A DNA stretch of 64,000 bases from positions 679,194,814 to 679,258,813 of the forward strand of contig NC_057862.1 in NCBI RefSeq assembly GCF_019393635.1. The letters run 5' to 3'. The first letter of the stretch is position 1, and the number at the start of each line of letters is the position of its first letter. Source of the DNA: Dromiciops gliroides. Taxonomy: Eukaryota; Chordata; Mammalia; Microbiotheria; Microbiotheriidae. Below the pieces are notes generated by a model, which searched no databases, had not been told where the DNA came from, and saw nothing but the letters and a program-made list of their open reading frames with translations. Position numbers and translations under genes: made by a program. This document shows, one piece after another, positions 13,050 to 24,599 of this stretch.

Positions 13050-14079
13050 CTATAGGTGTTCAGGGAGTCTCTGATTCTGAGCTCAAGGCTGATCTCAAGG
13101 GGGTAAGTGTCAAGAGCTAGGGATGTGAGCAGCTTGCAGCAGCCCAGAGGTGGGACTTTGGTCCTTCTTTAGGTACATGAAAGAGTCTCACTTCCTCACA
13201 GTGCCTAGCATACCTATCAATGTTCCCCACTTCCCAGATCTGCATAACGCTCTCAGAGGCCACATTTAGCAACCAACAAGCCTGGATCAGTGAAAAAGCC
13301 ATTCGCACCTGCTCGGGTGCTGGACGGCAAGGGGAATGTTTAGATGGAAACTTACACTGTGAGCTCAGAGCTTTGTGTCTGTCACCCAATGGGGGTGAGC
13401 CCCTGAAACTAGATTGATATTAGGAATGCCAGGTCAATGATTAACAAGAGGTCACTGAGGCACACAACTCTAAAAACAGAATCTAAGTTTAAATATATAC
13501 TTATTTTCAATAGTGTTCAGACTTAAATCTGTCAGATAATCAACAGCTGTATTTCTCTCTCCCCCTCCTCCTATTCTTTGGCATAGTATTTAGCAGGTAC
13601 AGCAGAAAGAGTACCAAAATTGGATTCCCATGAACTAAGTTTGACTTCCAACTCTGAGATTTTTGACTTTTATTAACTGCTGGTAAAATGCATCTCTAAG
13701 AAAGAGATGCTGTTGCTTTTGTTCTCCCCACTGCTGTCATAGAAATGACCTTCAGAAGGAAGGAGAGTCCAGTTCTCCAGACTCTGCTTCCCTAACTCTC
13801 TTGGTTATGAGCCTGGTGTCATCTTTGACATCGGTGACTATTCTGTGCCATTCTTGCCTCTCAACCTTCTCTGTCCATAAAACATTCCTGGCTCCAACCC
13901 TCTTTCTCTAGTCAAACCATGGAGATTAACGTTCAAGAAGGAGGAAAGTCTTGCCTAAGGTAAGCTTGCCCAACAGCTGACATAGGTCTAGGTTCCTTCT
14001 TCCTAGGGATTATTAGAGGTAAATCCTAATTGATCAGTTGCCATGCCAAGAATTATGGAGAAGCCTCTGTGGGTAAAAT
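13050..14079. other. Unassigned stretch
   Basis: Open frames of 65 to 90 codons at 13117-13417 show no recognisable domain; I do not call a gene. Confidence 0.4.
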
Positions 14080-14686
14080 TGTTGGTGCTGGAACATAGCA
14101 GAACCAGAGCCAGAACCTGAACTAGAAATTTAGGAACCCACAAAGGTTTATTGAGTTTGCTGGCAAGAGAGTCCCACCCACATAGGTGGAGACTCTCTGT
14201 AGGACAAGATTTATATAGGTCCAATTTGACAGGAGGTAAATTAGATAGCTGAAGTGCATAGAGTGCCACACCTGGAATCAGGAAGACTCATCTTCCTGAG
14301 TTCAAATCTGGCCTCAGACACTTAGTAGCTATGTGACCCTGGGAAAGTCACTTAACCCTGTTTTCCTCAGTTTCCTCATTTATAAAATGAGCTGGGAATG
14401 AGAAGGAAATGGCAAACCACTCCAGTATCTTCACCAAGTTAAAACCTCAAATGGGGTCATGAAGAGTCAGATATGACCAAAAATGACTGAACAACAGCAA
14501 CAAAAATTGGATAGGGGTCACCTCTTGATTGGATGGGGATTATTACTGGGATATTGGGGGGTAAGATTGGAGATATATAACAGGAAAGGCAATTGTTTGG
14601 GTTGCTTCTCTTAACTCTTCCCTAATAGATAGTACTGTTCTGGATAATTGCAGAAAGGAAGGTTCCAGGCTGGTGAAGGGGCTACA
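14080..14686 (-). mobile_element. Probable solo LTR with a MAR1 SINE inside
   Basis: On the minus strand a TATA box (cctatataaat, about 14211-14221) is followed by an AATAAA signal (about 14150), the arrangement expected of an LTR. Possible TG...CA ends at the limits given; no matching target duplication was found, so the ends are approximate. A fossil. Confidence 0.5.
14242..14508 (+). repeat. MAR1-type CORE-SINE with RTE-like tail
   Basis: Complete, ending atgactgaacaacagcaaca. Confidence 0.88.
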
Positions 14687-14934
14687 GTTCAGACAGGATC
14701 AGAGACAAAATAGAATTTCTTCAGTTTTCTTGGTATTGTGGCATATTCAATGTTATCAAGTACTGTGGGTTTTACCTTTGTAACATTTCTGATATTCATC
14801 CCGTTCTTGCTTCTAACATTGCCACCACCTGTGGGGAGGTGCTCATCACCTTACACCTGTGCTCCTGCAATAGCTTGCTGGTGGGTCTGCCTGCCACAAG
14901 TCTCTTTTCATTCCAGTTCATCCTCTACTTAGTT

Positions 14935-15530
14935 ATTCAAGGAATCTTCCCATAGCACAGATCTGGTAATGTCACTTCTCTATTCAATGAATTCTACTCG
15001 TCCCCTCCAGGATCAAATATAAAATCCTCTATTTGCTTTTTGTTTTGTTTTGTGGGGCAGTGGGAGTTAAGTGACTTGCCCAGGGTCACAAAGCTAGTAA
15101 GTGTCAAGTGTCTGAGGCTGGATTTGAACTCAGGTACTCCTGAATCCAGGGCCCGTGCTTTATCCACTGTGCCACCTAGCTGCCCCCTCTATTTGCTTTT
15201 AAAACCTTTCATAACCTGATCTCCTCCTACCTTTCCAAGTCTTCTTACAGCATGTTATCCCCTCTGCGCCCCCCCCCCCCATTTACTCAACAGTCTTGCT
15301 ACACTGGCTTCTCTGCTGTTCCTGGTATAAGATGCTCTACACATTTTCCCAGGCCATCATTAGTTCCTGGAATTCTCTCCCTCCCTCCTCACCTTTACCT
15401 ATTGGCTTCTTTGTATTCAAAACAAAAATCTGTCCTGCCCCTTGTAGATTTTCTATAGCACTGGCAGCCTAAAATGTCATCTCCATTGTAAGGCTGCTTC
15501 ATATGTAAACCGCAGAGCTTAATCAGAGTT
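14935..15530 (-). mobile_element. L2 LINE 3' fragment, interrupted
   Basis: Has the L2 landmarks aggatcaaatataaaatcctc and ctggaattctctccctcc on the reverse strand. A CORE-SINE at 15041-15186 is inserted, with tctatttgctttt duplications. The last part belongs to duplicated block A. Confidence 0.65.
15041..15186 (-). repeat. CORE-SINE (WSINE type)
   Basis: Complete element inside L2, with tctatttgctttt duplications. Confidence 0.93.
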
Positions 15531-15532
15531 TT

Positions 15533-15768
15533 TGTTGTTCAGCTCAGGCAATTTTCAGTCATATCCAACTCTTTGTGAGGCCCATTTGGGGTTTTCTTGG
15601 CAAAGATTCTGGAGTGGTTTACTAATTCCTTCTCCAGTTCATTTTACAGAAGAGAAAACTGAGGCAAACAGGTCACAGAGCCAGTAAGTGTTTGAGGCTG
15701 GATTTGAACTCAGGGAGATGTTTTCCTGATTGCAAGCACAAAATCCACTCCAGCGCCACCTAGTTGCA
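15533..15768 (-). repeat. MAR1-type CORE-SINE
   Basis: Begins ttgttgttcagctcaggcaattttcag. Inserted in block A; block B lacks it. Confidence 0.83.
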
Positions 15769-16658
15769 TGCAATCAAGGTTATATACCTGTATTGTGCTG
15801 CTGGCATTAAAGATAATATTGAATGGACATGTACTCATTTTAAAAAAAATCATTTATCCTCTCCTGGGCTCAGCTGTTGGATCTATTCAATGAAGGGGTT
15901 TGATGGGATAAGACCTGGGGTCCCTCCCAGCTCTGAATTTATAATCCTCTCCTGATCTTATGGTACTTTGGTTCCAGATTTTTGGTGGAAAAATGAATGC
16001 CAGAGTTCAGTTGGGCAGATACAGAAAACTCATTATGAGAAGTACAGTGTCTCCATGGCAGACCTGAGGCTGGAAATCAGCATACCTCATTTTATTGTGC
16101 TTTGCTTTATTGCTCTTTGCAGATACTCTGTGTGTGTGTGTGTGTGTGTTTTATAACTGAAAGTTTCTGGTAACCCTGAGTCAAATAAGTCTATCAGCCC
16201 CATTTTTCCAACAACATGTGCTCACATCATATCTGTCACATTTTGGTAATTCTCACAATATTTCAGACATTTTCATTATTATCTGTTACAGTGCTTGGTG
16301 ATCAGTGATCTTTGATGTTACTATTGTAACTGTTTTAGGGCATCGTGAACTGTGTCCATATAAGACAGTGAATTTCACCCATAAATGTTGCGTGTGTTCT
16401 AACTGCTCCACTAACCAGCTGCTCCCCATCTCTCTTCCTCTCCTCAGACCTCCCCACTTCCTGGAACACAATGGTATTGAAGAATATTACATGAACTTAG
16501 TTGATAAAGCAGCAGCGGGGTTTGAGAGGCTCGACTCCAATTTTGTGAATAAAGTGTTACCAAACAGCATTGCATGCTACAGAGAAATCTTTCTTGAAAG
16601 GAAGAGGCAATCCATGTGGTCTTATTTTAAGAAATTGCCACGGCCAGCCCAGCCTTCA

Positions 16659-17405
16659 TGTTATGGGCCTAGGTTACCTCAGAAATGTTCTGGGGGAAAT
16701 CAAGGAACCTTCTCCTTGAGAAACTAAACCAAAGGACAGACACAGCTAAAGAGATAAGCAGCACGTGATCTGGACTGAGTTAGTTCCAGGACCACCACCC
16801 TTCATTCCAGTCTCCCCCACCCCCTGGGGAGATAAGATTAGGTGTGGCTGCTGCCTTTGTGGCATGAGGGGGGCAGAGATGGCTTGAGAGATCAGAGCTG
16901 CCCCTCATCCAACTTTCCCCAGCCACCAGCAGTGGGGGATGGTCCTCCCCCAATAAGCGAACTTTCCACAGTCAGATGTTCACCCCATCGGACCACCATT
17001 GGTCCTCTATAAAAGTGTTTGCCTGTATCCTGCTCCAGGAGATAGGTATCTCACAGAGCCACACCTCTGTACCATGCCTTCTCCCCATGAGAAGTCTTTG
17101 GACTTCTCTCTTGGTTTCCTTTCTCTAGTGCCTGAATAAAATATTATTTTATTCTAATTGGCTTTGTGTGCAAGAGGGTGTGATTATTTTTTTTTAAGTG
17201 AGGCAATTGGGGTTAAGTGACTTGCCCAGGGTCACACAGCTAGTAAATGTTAAGTGTCTGAGGCCGGATTTGAACTCAGGTACTCCTGACTCCAGGGCCA
17301 GTGCTCTGTCCACTGTGCCATCTAGCTGCCCCTGAGGGTGTGATTCTTTAAAGAGGAATTCCCAAGAACCCCTACCCCAACCCCCCATCAATTTCCCCCA
17401 TTGCA
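16659..17405 (+). mobile_element. Solo LTR, family A, inside Tigger1
   Basis: TG...CA ends with 5-bp cttca duplications (16654-16658 and 17406-17410). It shows a TATA-like tataaaag near 17011 and an AATAAA signal near 17137. It carries a CORE-SINE at 17186-17333. It interrupts the transposase end of a Tigger1 element, so it is younger than that element. Confidence 0.8.
17186..17333 (-). repeat. CORE-SINE (WSINE type) in the family A LTR
   Basis: A full SINE with a poly-A end (poly-T on +), flanked by gagggtgtgatt duplications. Confidence 0.93.
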
Positions 17406-18070
17406 CTTCAGCAACCCCCACCTTGATCAGTGAGCAGCCTCAACATGGAGGCAAGCCCCCCCCACCAGCAAAAAGATTCTATATGGCTCACTGAAGGCTT
17501 ACTCAAATGATGGTTAACATTTTTTAGCAATAAAATCTTTGAAAATTAATGTGTATACATTTTTATGCATAATATTATTACACACAGTAGACTATAATAT
17601 AGTGCAAATAACTTTTATATGCATTGGGAAACCAAAGATAAGTGTGACTCATTTTATTACTTTATTCTCTTTCTTGTGGTTGGTCTAGAACCCAACATGC
17701 AATGTATCCGAGGTATGCCTGTATTGTTCTGTCCTCCCTAACCTAACCTGGGCCCTTGCCCCATGAGTCCTTCCAAGTCGCTATTGCTAGGCTCCCTGTG
17801 GAGGTTGCCAAGATACCTGCCATGATCCTCCTGACTAGCCCTCAGAGAAAGGACAGACAACCTCCTGGTACCCTCCCTGTCTGTCACAAGCTGGCTCCCA
17901 GAGAGCTTTTCACCAGGCAGGTCTGTCTCACTTCTTACTATTGCCCAGCTTTGGTCCCTACACTCTTCCCAGCATCTTGGGGGACTCTGCACAGTTCCTG
18001 CCTTTCTCTATCACCATTCTTCCTCTTATTTCTTCAAGGAATCTCTAAACAGACATATTCAGAGAGTTGA

Positions 18071-19019
18071 GTGTTTTTTTTAAATAATAAAGGTATTTTA
18101 TCATTTTCCAGTTACATGTAAAGATAGTTTTCAACATTTGTTTTCATTAGATTTTTGGTTCCAAATTTTTCTCCCTTCCTCCCTCCCCCCTTCCCAAGAC
18201 AGCAAGCAATCTGATATAGGTTATATATGTACAATCACATTAAACCTATTTCTGCTTTAGTCATGTCATGAAAGAAGAATCAGAACAAAAGGGAAAACCT
18301 CAAAAAAGAAAAAAAAAACCAACTACAAAGTAGAAACAGTATGGTTCAATCTGCTTTCAGAATCCACAGTTCTTTTTTCTGGATGTGGAGAACATTTTCC
18401 ATCATGAGTTCTTTGAATTGTCTTGGAGCATTGCACTGCTAAGAAGAACCAAGTTGATCATCACACAATGTTGCTGTTATTGTGTACAATGTTCTCCTAG
18501 TTCTGCTCACTTTATTCAGCATTCTTTTGTGTAAGTCTTTTCAGGTTTTTCTGAAATCTGCCTGTTCATTCATTCTTTCTTTCTTTCTTTCTTTTTTTTG
18601 GTGAGGCAATTGGGGTTAAGTCATTTGCCCAGGGTCACACAGCTAGTAAGTGTTAAGTGTCTGAGGCCGGATTTGAACTCAGATCCTCCGGACTCCAGGG
18701 CCAGTGCTCTATCCACTGTGCCACCTAGCTGCCCCCTGCTCATTATTTCTTACAGCACAATAGTATTCCATTATATTCATGTACCAAAACTTGTTCAGCC
18801 ATTCCTCAATTGATGGGTATCCCCTTGATTTCCAATTCTTTGCCAACACAAAGAGAGCTGCTATAAATATTTTTGTACACGTGTGTCTTTTTGCTTTTCT
18901 ATGATCTCTTTGGGATACAGACCCAGTAGTGGTATTACTGGGTCAAAGGGTAAGCACAGTCCCCTAGCCCCTTGGGCATAGTTCCAAATTGCTCTCCAGA
19001 ATGGGTGGATCAGTTCACA
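18071..19019 (-). mobile_element. L1 LINE 3' end, 5'-truncated
   Basis: Matches the 3' end of the L1 at 54.66 kb: poly-A end at the left, ccagttacatgtaaaga and ctgatataggttatata. Inserted in dead lectin exon A, with agagagttga duplications at 18061-18070 and 19020-19029. Carries a CORE-SINE. Confidence 0.9.
18589..18735 (-). repeat. CORE-SINE (WSINE type)
   Basis: Complete element inside the L1 end; the poly-A side follows a (TTTC)n run. Confidence 0.92.
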
Positions 19020-19425
19020 AGAGAGTTGAATTTTCTACAACAAAAATATCTACTAGTTTTCTAGTAGCAAAAATTCCTGGTGTGGGGCAGAATGTTTCTG
19101 CAACTCTCTTGTTTCCCATCTAACATCAGTGACCTCATTGCAAGAGCAGGTCAGTGTTATCCTCAGGAGTCCTAGTGATAGGAAGTAGAGACGGCAGTAA
19201 ATTGTACAACTATGGGCAGCTCACTTGCTCCCTCTGCCAGGCTGGCCTTAGACTCCAGGGAGAGGGACAGAGGCCTCCCTTCAGCTGAGCTGTCTCTTGA
19301 TTGTTTTCATAATGAGTTGCTGAATTAAGGTCGTGCATTGTAGTTGAATGAGAGCTCACTCTATCTGACTTTTAGGAGTTTAAAATGAAAAGGGGATTTA
19401 ATCAACTTCTCCTGTATGCTTTGAT

Positions 19426-20034
19426 GCCTATAATTGGTGGCATGGCCTCTTCAAATGAGCAATTATGTGGCAAATGGGCATCTAAAAATAGGGTGGAGAA
19501 AAGGAGAGAAGTCCATGCATAAGACTTAGGTTTTCAAATTAGATTTACTAAAAGATATTCTGTAGTGCTTGTGAGGTCTTGAGAAGCCTGGGGACAAGAG
19601 AGGGATGACTTGACTTCCCCTATTGTGCAGGGGAATACACAAACTGCATCACCCTTCATACCCTTGGCTGCACTTCTGAGAAGCTCACTGCAGTGTGGTG
19701 GTCTCATGCTCACACCAAGAACAAATGTGGCATCATTTGCTCTTCTCTTGAGTTTTTAATTTAAGTGGCCCAGGGAGGTTGGGATCTGGGGGGTGCAGGC
19801 AGGGTTTGATGCTGAGGCAGATGGAGTTGTTATGAAGCTCCTTTCAGATGCAACAATTCAGAGTTGGCAGGACCGGAAAGTTTGGTGGTCCTTCAATAGA
19901 GTTTGGAGGCTTTTCACTATTAGTCCACCAGATGGTTGGGGAATCAATCCATCAAGATGTTACAAAATGATTATGATTCCTATTTTGCCTTTCTCCCCTC
20001 TAGACTCACGTAGGAGTTGGAACATAATCTATTA
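19426..20034. other. Unassigned stretch after block A
   Basis: No further lectin exon, RNA gene or clear repeat recognised. Confidence 0.4.
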
Positions 20035-20965
20035 AACTTTAGCTGAACTAAAAAATAATGATGAGCAACAAAAATGATCATAGACAATGTAACAGCAAAA
20101 ATAGACTAAAAGGTTGAATTAAAAATGATAGGGAAACTGCATTATGCTGAAAGATACAATAGCCAAAGAAAATTGGTAGTCAATATAAATGCGAGGAATG
20201 GCATACTTAAGGAAAAACTAAATGGATTGAAAGGTGAAATACAAAGTAAAACTATATGAGTAAGGACCACAATATGTCATTTTCAGACATAGACAAAGCT
20301 AATGAAAAAATAAACAAGAAAGAAGTTAAAGAACAGAAAAGAATTTTAGATAAGTTAGATATGATAGACCACTAGTGATTATTGAATGGGAATAGAAAAA
20401 ATACATATTTCTCTCAGCTGTATGTGGCACCTTTACAATATTTGAACATTTATTAGTATATAAAAATATCATAAACAAATGCAGAAAAGTAAAAATATTA
20501 AGTTTTTTCTTTACTGTCAATAAAATTATAGTCTGTAAATATAAATTAAAGGAAAAATTAGTAACTGATTGGAGACTAAAAAATTTAATCCTAAAGAATT
20601 TGTTGATCAAAGAAGAAATCATAGAAACAATAGATCATTTAATTAAAAATAAAGACAGTAATGAGAGAGTATACCAAAATTTTGGGACCAGATGGATTTG
20701 GAAGTGAATTCTATCAAAAAATAAAAGAAAGATGAATTCCAATATGATACAAATGTTTTCAAAATAGAAAAAGAAGGAATCCTACCAAATTCCTTTTATG
20801 ACAGAAATATGGTTATGATATGTGGACCAGGCAGAGTCAAAACAGAGGGGGAAAACTGAATGAATTTTGATGCAAAAAATTAAATAAAATATTAAGAAGT
20901 AGGCCATATCTAACAACAAAAATTGACTAAAGAGTGTATAAAATATGTGGGAGTCTATTTATAGA
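20035..20965 (+). mobile_element. L1-like LINE fragment
   Basis: A-rich + strand with the reverse transcriptase signature GPDGFGSEFYQ at about 20681-20714. Many stops; no intact frame. Confidence 0.7.
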
Positions 20966-21031
20966 GACACTCAAAGTATGTCTTGATTAGTAGTTGCATT
21001 AGTTGCCACCTCACTGTAAAAAAATAGTATA

Positions 21032-21194
21032 GGGCAGCTAGGTGGCACAGTGGATAGAGCACCGGCCCTGGAGTCAGGAGTACCTGAGTTCAAATCCAGC
21101 CTCAGACACTTAACACTTACTAGCTGTGTGAACCTGGGCAAGTCACTTAACCCCAATTGCCTCACTAAAAAAAAAAAAAAAAGAAAGACAAAAG
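21032..21194 (+). repeat. CORE-SINE (WSINE type)
   Basis: Complete, flanked by aaaatagtata duplications. Confidence 0.92.
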
Positions 21195-21270
21195 AAAAAA
21201 TAGTATAAACTTTGGTTTAATAGTATAAGCCTTATTGCTCTGCTCCTGGGAATTATATGGACTTCTCACA

Positions 21271-21355
21271 ACAACAACCAACAAATTTATAAGTATATCC
21301 ATGTATTCAAGCATCCACGTGAATACATGGATACACTTATACATTTGTTGTTGTT
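21271..21355. repeat. Inverted repeat (about 38-bp arms)
   Basis: The arms 21271-21308 and 21321-21355 are near reverse complements, with a perfect 13-bp inner stem (tatccatgtattc) and a 12-base loop. Confidence 0.8.
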
Positions 21356-21610
21356 ATTCAATTGTTTTTCAGTAGTGTCCAACTTTTTGTACTCCATTTG
21401 GGGTTTTTTTGGCAGAGATACTGGAGTGACTTGTCAATTCCTTTTCAAACTCATTTGAAAGATGAAGAAACTGAGGCAAACAGGATTAAGTGACTTGCCC
21501 AGGGTCACACAACTAATAAGTGTCTGAGGTCAGATTTGAACTCAGGAAGATGAGTTTTTGTGACTTTAGGCCTGACACTCTGTGCACTATGGCACCACCC
21601 AGCTGCCCAT
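21345..21610 (-). repeat. MAR1-type CORE-SINE
   Basis: Tail ttgttgttattcaattgtttttcag, then the CORE and tRNA-like part on the reverse strand. Confidence 0.85.
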
Positions 21611-22204
21611 GCTTATATATGCATATACCTAATGCATATCTATGCAGACCTACATGTACAGACACACAGGGTCAGGACATGGAAAGAACCCTAGATCTGG
21701 AGTTAGAGAGTCTAGGGATCTAGACAGGCATCTTGGGAAACTCGTTTAACCTCTAGGAGGCGCCAGACCAGACTGTGTTAGTCTTTGAGTAGGAAAGCAG
21801 GATTAGATGATGCCCTGGGTTCCTTACTGAGACCCACAGTATGTGAGAGGGATTTCTCAGTGTTTGAGTGGTAGCTTCCTCAGCCCCGTCTAAGACTAAA
21901 TGAGCTGAGCAAAAAGAATTAGTAGCATTGGGGCAATAGGAGAAAAGAGAAAGAGAAGTAAGATTGAAATATGGTGGAGAAAGGAGAAATAAAGGAGGAC
22001 CAACTGGGCCCACAGGCATCTCATTGCAGAAGCCACAGGTTAAAGCCAGCAAGTGTAGATACCTTTTGTCAGAACTGACGCAAGTTTCAAGAAAAGGTCT
22101 CTTTCCCCAGATTTTCCATTGAGTGTCTTTCTTTCTATCATAACATTCTATTTACTTCTTTACCCAAATGTTTTTCATAACCTGAATTTTACTTGAACCC
22201 TAAA

Positions 22205-22335
22205 GAGACCAATTCAATTTAATAAATATTTATAAAGCACCTACTAAGTGCCAGGTACTGTGTGAAGTGCTGAGAGTACAAATAGGAAAGATAGACCCTT
22301 GTCCTCAAGGAGCTTACAATCTAATAGAGGAAGAG
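22205..22335 (-). repeat. THER1/MIR-type SINE fragment
   Basis: Has aaagcacctactaagtgcc and aaggagcttacaatctaata. Confidence 0.7.
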
Positions 22336-22336
22336 A

Positions 22337-22337
<1 letters not shown>

Positions 22338-22385
<48 letters not shown>
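22338..22385. repeat. (CA)n microsatellite
   Basis: About 23 uninterrupted AC units. Confidence 0.97.
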
Positions 22386-22390
<5 letters not shown>

Positions 22391-22399
22391 GGAGCCCTT

Positions 22400-23385
22400 G
22401 GGGCATTATGTTTTTGTTTTTCAGTCATGTCTGACTCTTTATGACCCCATGCACCATAGCATGCCAGGTCCTTCCATTCTGGACTACCTCCCAAAGTCTG
22501 TACAAGCCCATGTTGTTGCTTCCATGACTCTATCTATCTTCCCTTCACCACCACCATTTTCCTTTGCCTTCAATCTTTTCCAACTTCAGGTCTTTTCCAG
22601 TGAGTCTTGTCTTCCCATTATGGGGTCAAAGTATTTAAGCTTCAGCTTCAGTATTTGACCTTCCAGTGAACCATCTGATTTAATTTAAGTATTGACTGAT
22701 TTGATCTCCTTGCTGTCCAAGGGACTCTCAAAAGTCTTCTCCAGCACTAAAATTCAAAAGCATTGATTTTGCAGCACTCAGCTTTCCTTATAGCTCAATG
22801 CTCACAGCCATACATTGCTACTGGAAAAAACCATAGCTTTAATTATGAGGACCTTTGTTGACAAGATGATGTCTCTGCTTTTTAGTCTGCTGTCCAGATT
22901 TCCCATAGCTTTCTTTCCAAGGAATAAGCATCTTTTAATTTCATAGCTGCAGGGTTAGTCTTTGTGATCTTTGAGCCCAAGAATATAAAATCTGACATTG
23001 CTTCCATTTCTTCTCCCTCTATTTGATAGGAAGTGATGATACCAATTGCTAAGATCTTAGGTTTTTTGGATATTAAGCTTCAAGCCAGTTTTTACACTCC
23101 TGTTTTACCATCATCAAGAGGCTTCTTAATCCTCCTTCACTTTCTGCCACCAGAGTGGTATTGTCTGCATATCTGAGATTGTTTCTATTTCTCCCAGTAA
23201 CCTTAATTCCAGCTTTTATTTATCCAGCCTGGAATTTCTCATGATGTACTCTGCATTTAAGTTAAACAAATAAGGTGACAATATACAGCCTTTCCATATT
23301 CCTTTCTCAATCTTAAACCAATCAGTTGTTCCTTGTTCTGTTCTGTTGCCTGCATGCAAGTTTCTCAGGAACATGATGTTTTATG
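22400..23385 (-). mobile_element. RTE/BovB LINE fragment
   Basis: On the minus strand the reverse transcriptase reads LRYADNTTLV (about 23155-23185), the BovB form of the catalytic YADD box with its second Asp changed to Asn, so it is dead. Also gtactctgcatttaagttaaacaaa and tgcatgcaagtttctcagg, which are BovB landmarks. The 3' end tcagtcatgtctgactcttt is the same as the tail of MAR1 SINEs here. Confidence 0.85.
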
Positions 23386-23569
23386 GAGTCTAAACCAAGC
23401 AAAGCTAGTGATAGAAAATAAAGAGTTACCTGGAAAGTTTTGAGTCCTCTATAAAGGAAAGCTTTGGGAGGAATTTAATACTCTACCTACATCCCTCCAA
23501 TTGAGGGGGAATTGAAGAAGTGTTGAACATCAAAAGCTGAATCCATTGCATCATGATGAGATTTCAGGT

Positions 23570-23931
23570 TGTAACGATTGGAATAACGCCACCTGCTGGA
23601 TACTTACTGTAGAGGAGTTCTGCCCATGAAGGGAAGGTCTTTGAGGGCAAGACCAGGAGTCAGGAAGTGACGCGGGCTAGTGGGAGGAGGAAGGAAGAGA
23701 CTGGCGCTCAGTCTTGCGCTCTCTTTTCCTCTGGACTCTGGTGGAGAAGGGAGCTAGAAATGTGCTCTCCCTTTAATAGATAGAAATCTAGGCCTTTTTT
23801 CTCTCTCTTTACCAAATTCTTATTCTCCTTAATAAATGCTTAAAAGTCTAACTCTTGCTAAAGCTTATAATTTATTGGCGACCACTCATTAGATATTTTA
23901 GACAGTTTAGCTAGAATTTTAGCCCTTAACA
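23570..23931 (+). mobile_element. Solo LTR of an endogenous retrovirus, 362 bp
   Basis: TG...CA ends with 4-bp aggt duplications on both sides. An AATAAA signal (about 23830) is followed by a short U5-like part. The 4-bp duplication fits a class I (gamma-like) family. No internal region. A fossil. Confidence 0.75.
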
Positions 23932-23935
23932 AGGT

Positions 23936-24599
23936 GATCAGCTTGTCCTGGGCAAGGCATGATGTTCATGGAATTGAATCTAAGAAGAGCCACTGATGGA
24001 AAAAAGAGAGTTATTCAGCCAGGGGTTAGCTAGAGGTACACACAAATTTAAATCAAGGTAGAGTCAAACCTCCATCTAAATGTTAGGAGTTTTCTGAACA
24101 ATTGTGATTGGACTCCCAACTTTTTTGCAGAAGAGGGGACTCTACAGACCAGAAGGGGCATTACATTGCCTCAAGATTAAAAAGCAAGCTACTTTTTGTA
24201 ACCAGGAATGGCTATCCAGAGACTAGGTTGGGTAAGAAGGAAAGGTCAATGATCATCAGCAGAGAGAAGCATATCTACCAGTGTGGGACCAAGTCTTGGA
24301 TTTTGGTTGTTGATGCAGGGAAAACAGTGAAATAGTAAGGGAAGATAATCCATGTGAGCGCTGAAACATACACACACACTATCCTATAATAACCTAATAA
24401 GACTGCTACAAGCCTCATTCACTGGTATCACACTGCAAAATATGGATTAAGTAAAAAATACAAACAGATTAAAGAAGCAATGTTTCCTCTTCCTTCCTAA
24501 CTAAAAGATGTGGAACTTGAAACCTTGACTAATAAAAACCAAATTTTTCTGTTTTCCAAATGAGTACCACCTTTGTCTGTGGGTGGCTATGATATTCCC
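23936..24599. other. Unassigned stretch before block B
   Basis: No gene recognised; short frames only. Confidence 0.4.

Larger units (their letters stand above)
16078..17731 (+). mobile_element. Tigger1-type DNA transposon (TcMar-Tigger), internally deleted
   Basis: Ends gcatacctcattttatt at the left and gaggtatgcctg at the right, the inverted termini known from Tigger1, next to TA. The segment about 16490-16650 encodes the transposase C-terminal part ([19 protein letters not shown]), and the rest resumes at 17406 (cttcagcaacc... ccaccagcaaaaag). A middle portion of the transposase is missing, so it is non-autonomous, and a solo LTR is inserted in it. It sits in block A only. Confidence 0.85.
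18039..19149 (+). pseudogene. Dead copy A of a lectin CRD exon (split by an L1)
   Basis: The pieces 18039-18070 and 19030-19149 together are 152 nt, identical in length to the functional exon 4, with an AG acceptor (ttcttcaag) and a gtcagt donor. Translated in the exon-4 phase, 51 positions align without a gap. Shared residues include FYN, NSW, AE, FC and SHLTSVTS, ending in EQ before the donor. Two in-frame stops (one before FYN, one in the YYFS position) show that it is not functional. An L1 3' end (18071-19019) sits inside it, flanked by agagagttga duplications. HLTSVTS is more like langerin than the intact gene is, so this may be a relic of a CD207-type paralogue. No WIGL or WND exon was found nearby. 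Confidence 0.85.
15390..19425 (+). repeat. Duplicated lectin block A
   Basis: Once later insertions are removed (MAR1, Tigger1 with LTR, L1), this stretch reads collinearly with 24600-25865. Shared landmarks: tatagcact-gcagcctaaaatg (15455/24650), aatgaatgccagagttcag (about 15992/25003), the lectin exon relic, and gagctcactct-gagttt-aaaatga near the end. The limits are approximate. Confidence 0.75.

Noticed and set aside
13117-13417. Opposed frames of 65 and 90 codons considered as a lectin neck or CRD relic
   Set aside because: No WIGL, WND or neck-like sequence, and no good splice sites matching the gene.
16305-16727. A 140-codon frame that looks like a protein gene
   Set aside because: Its middle is the C-terminal part of a Tigger1 transposase and it runs into an LTR; it is part of a dead transposon.
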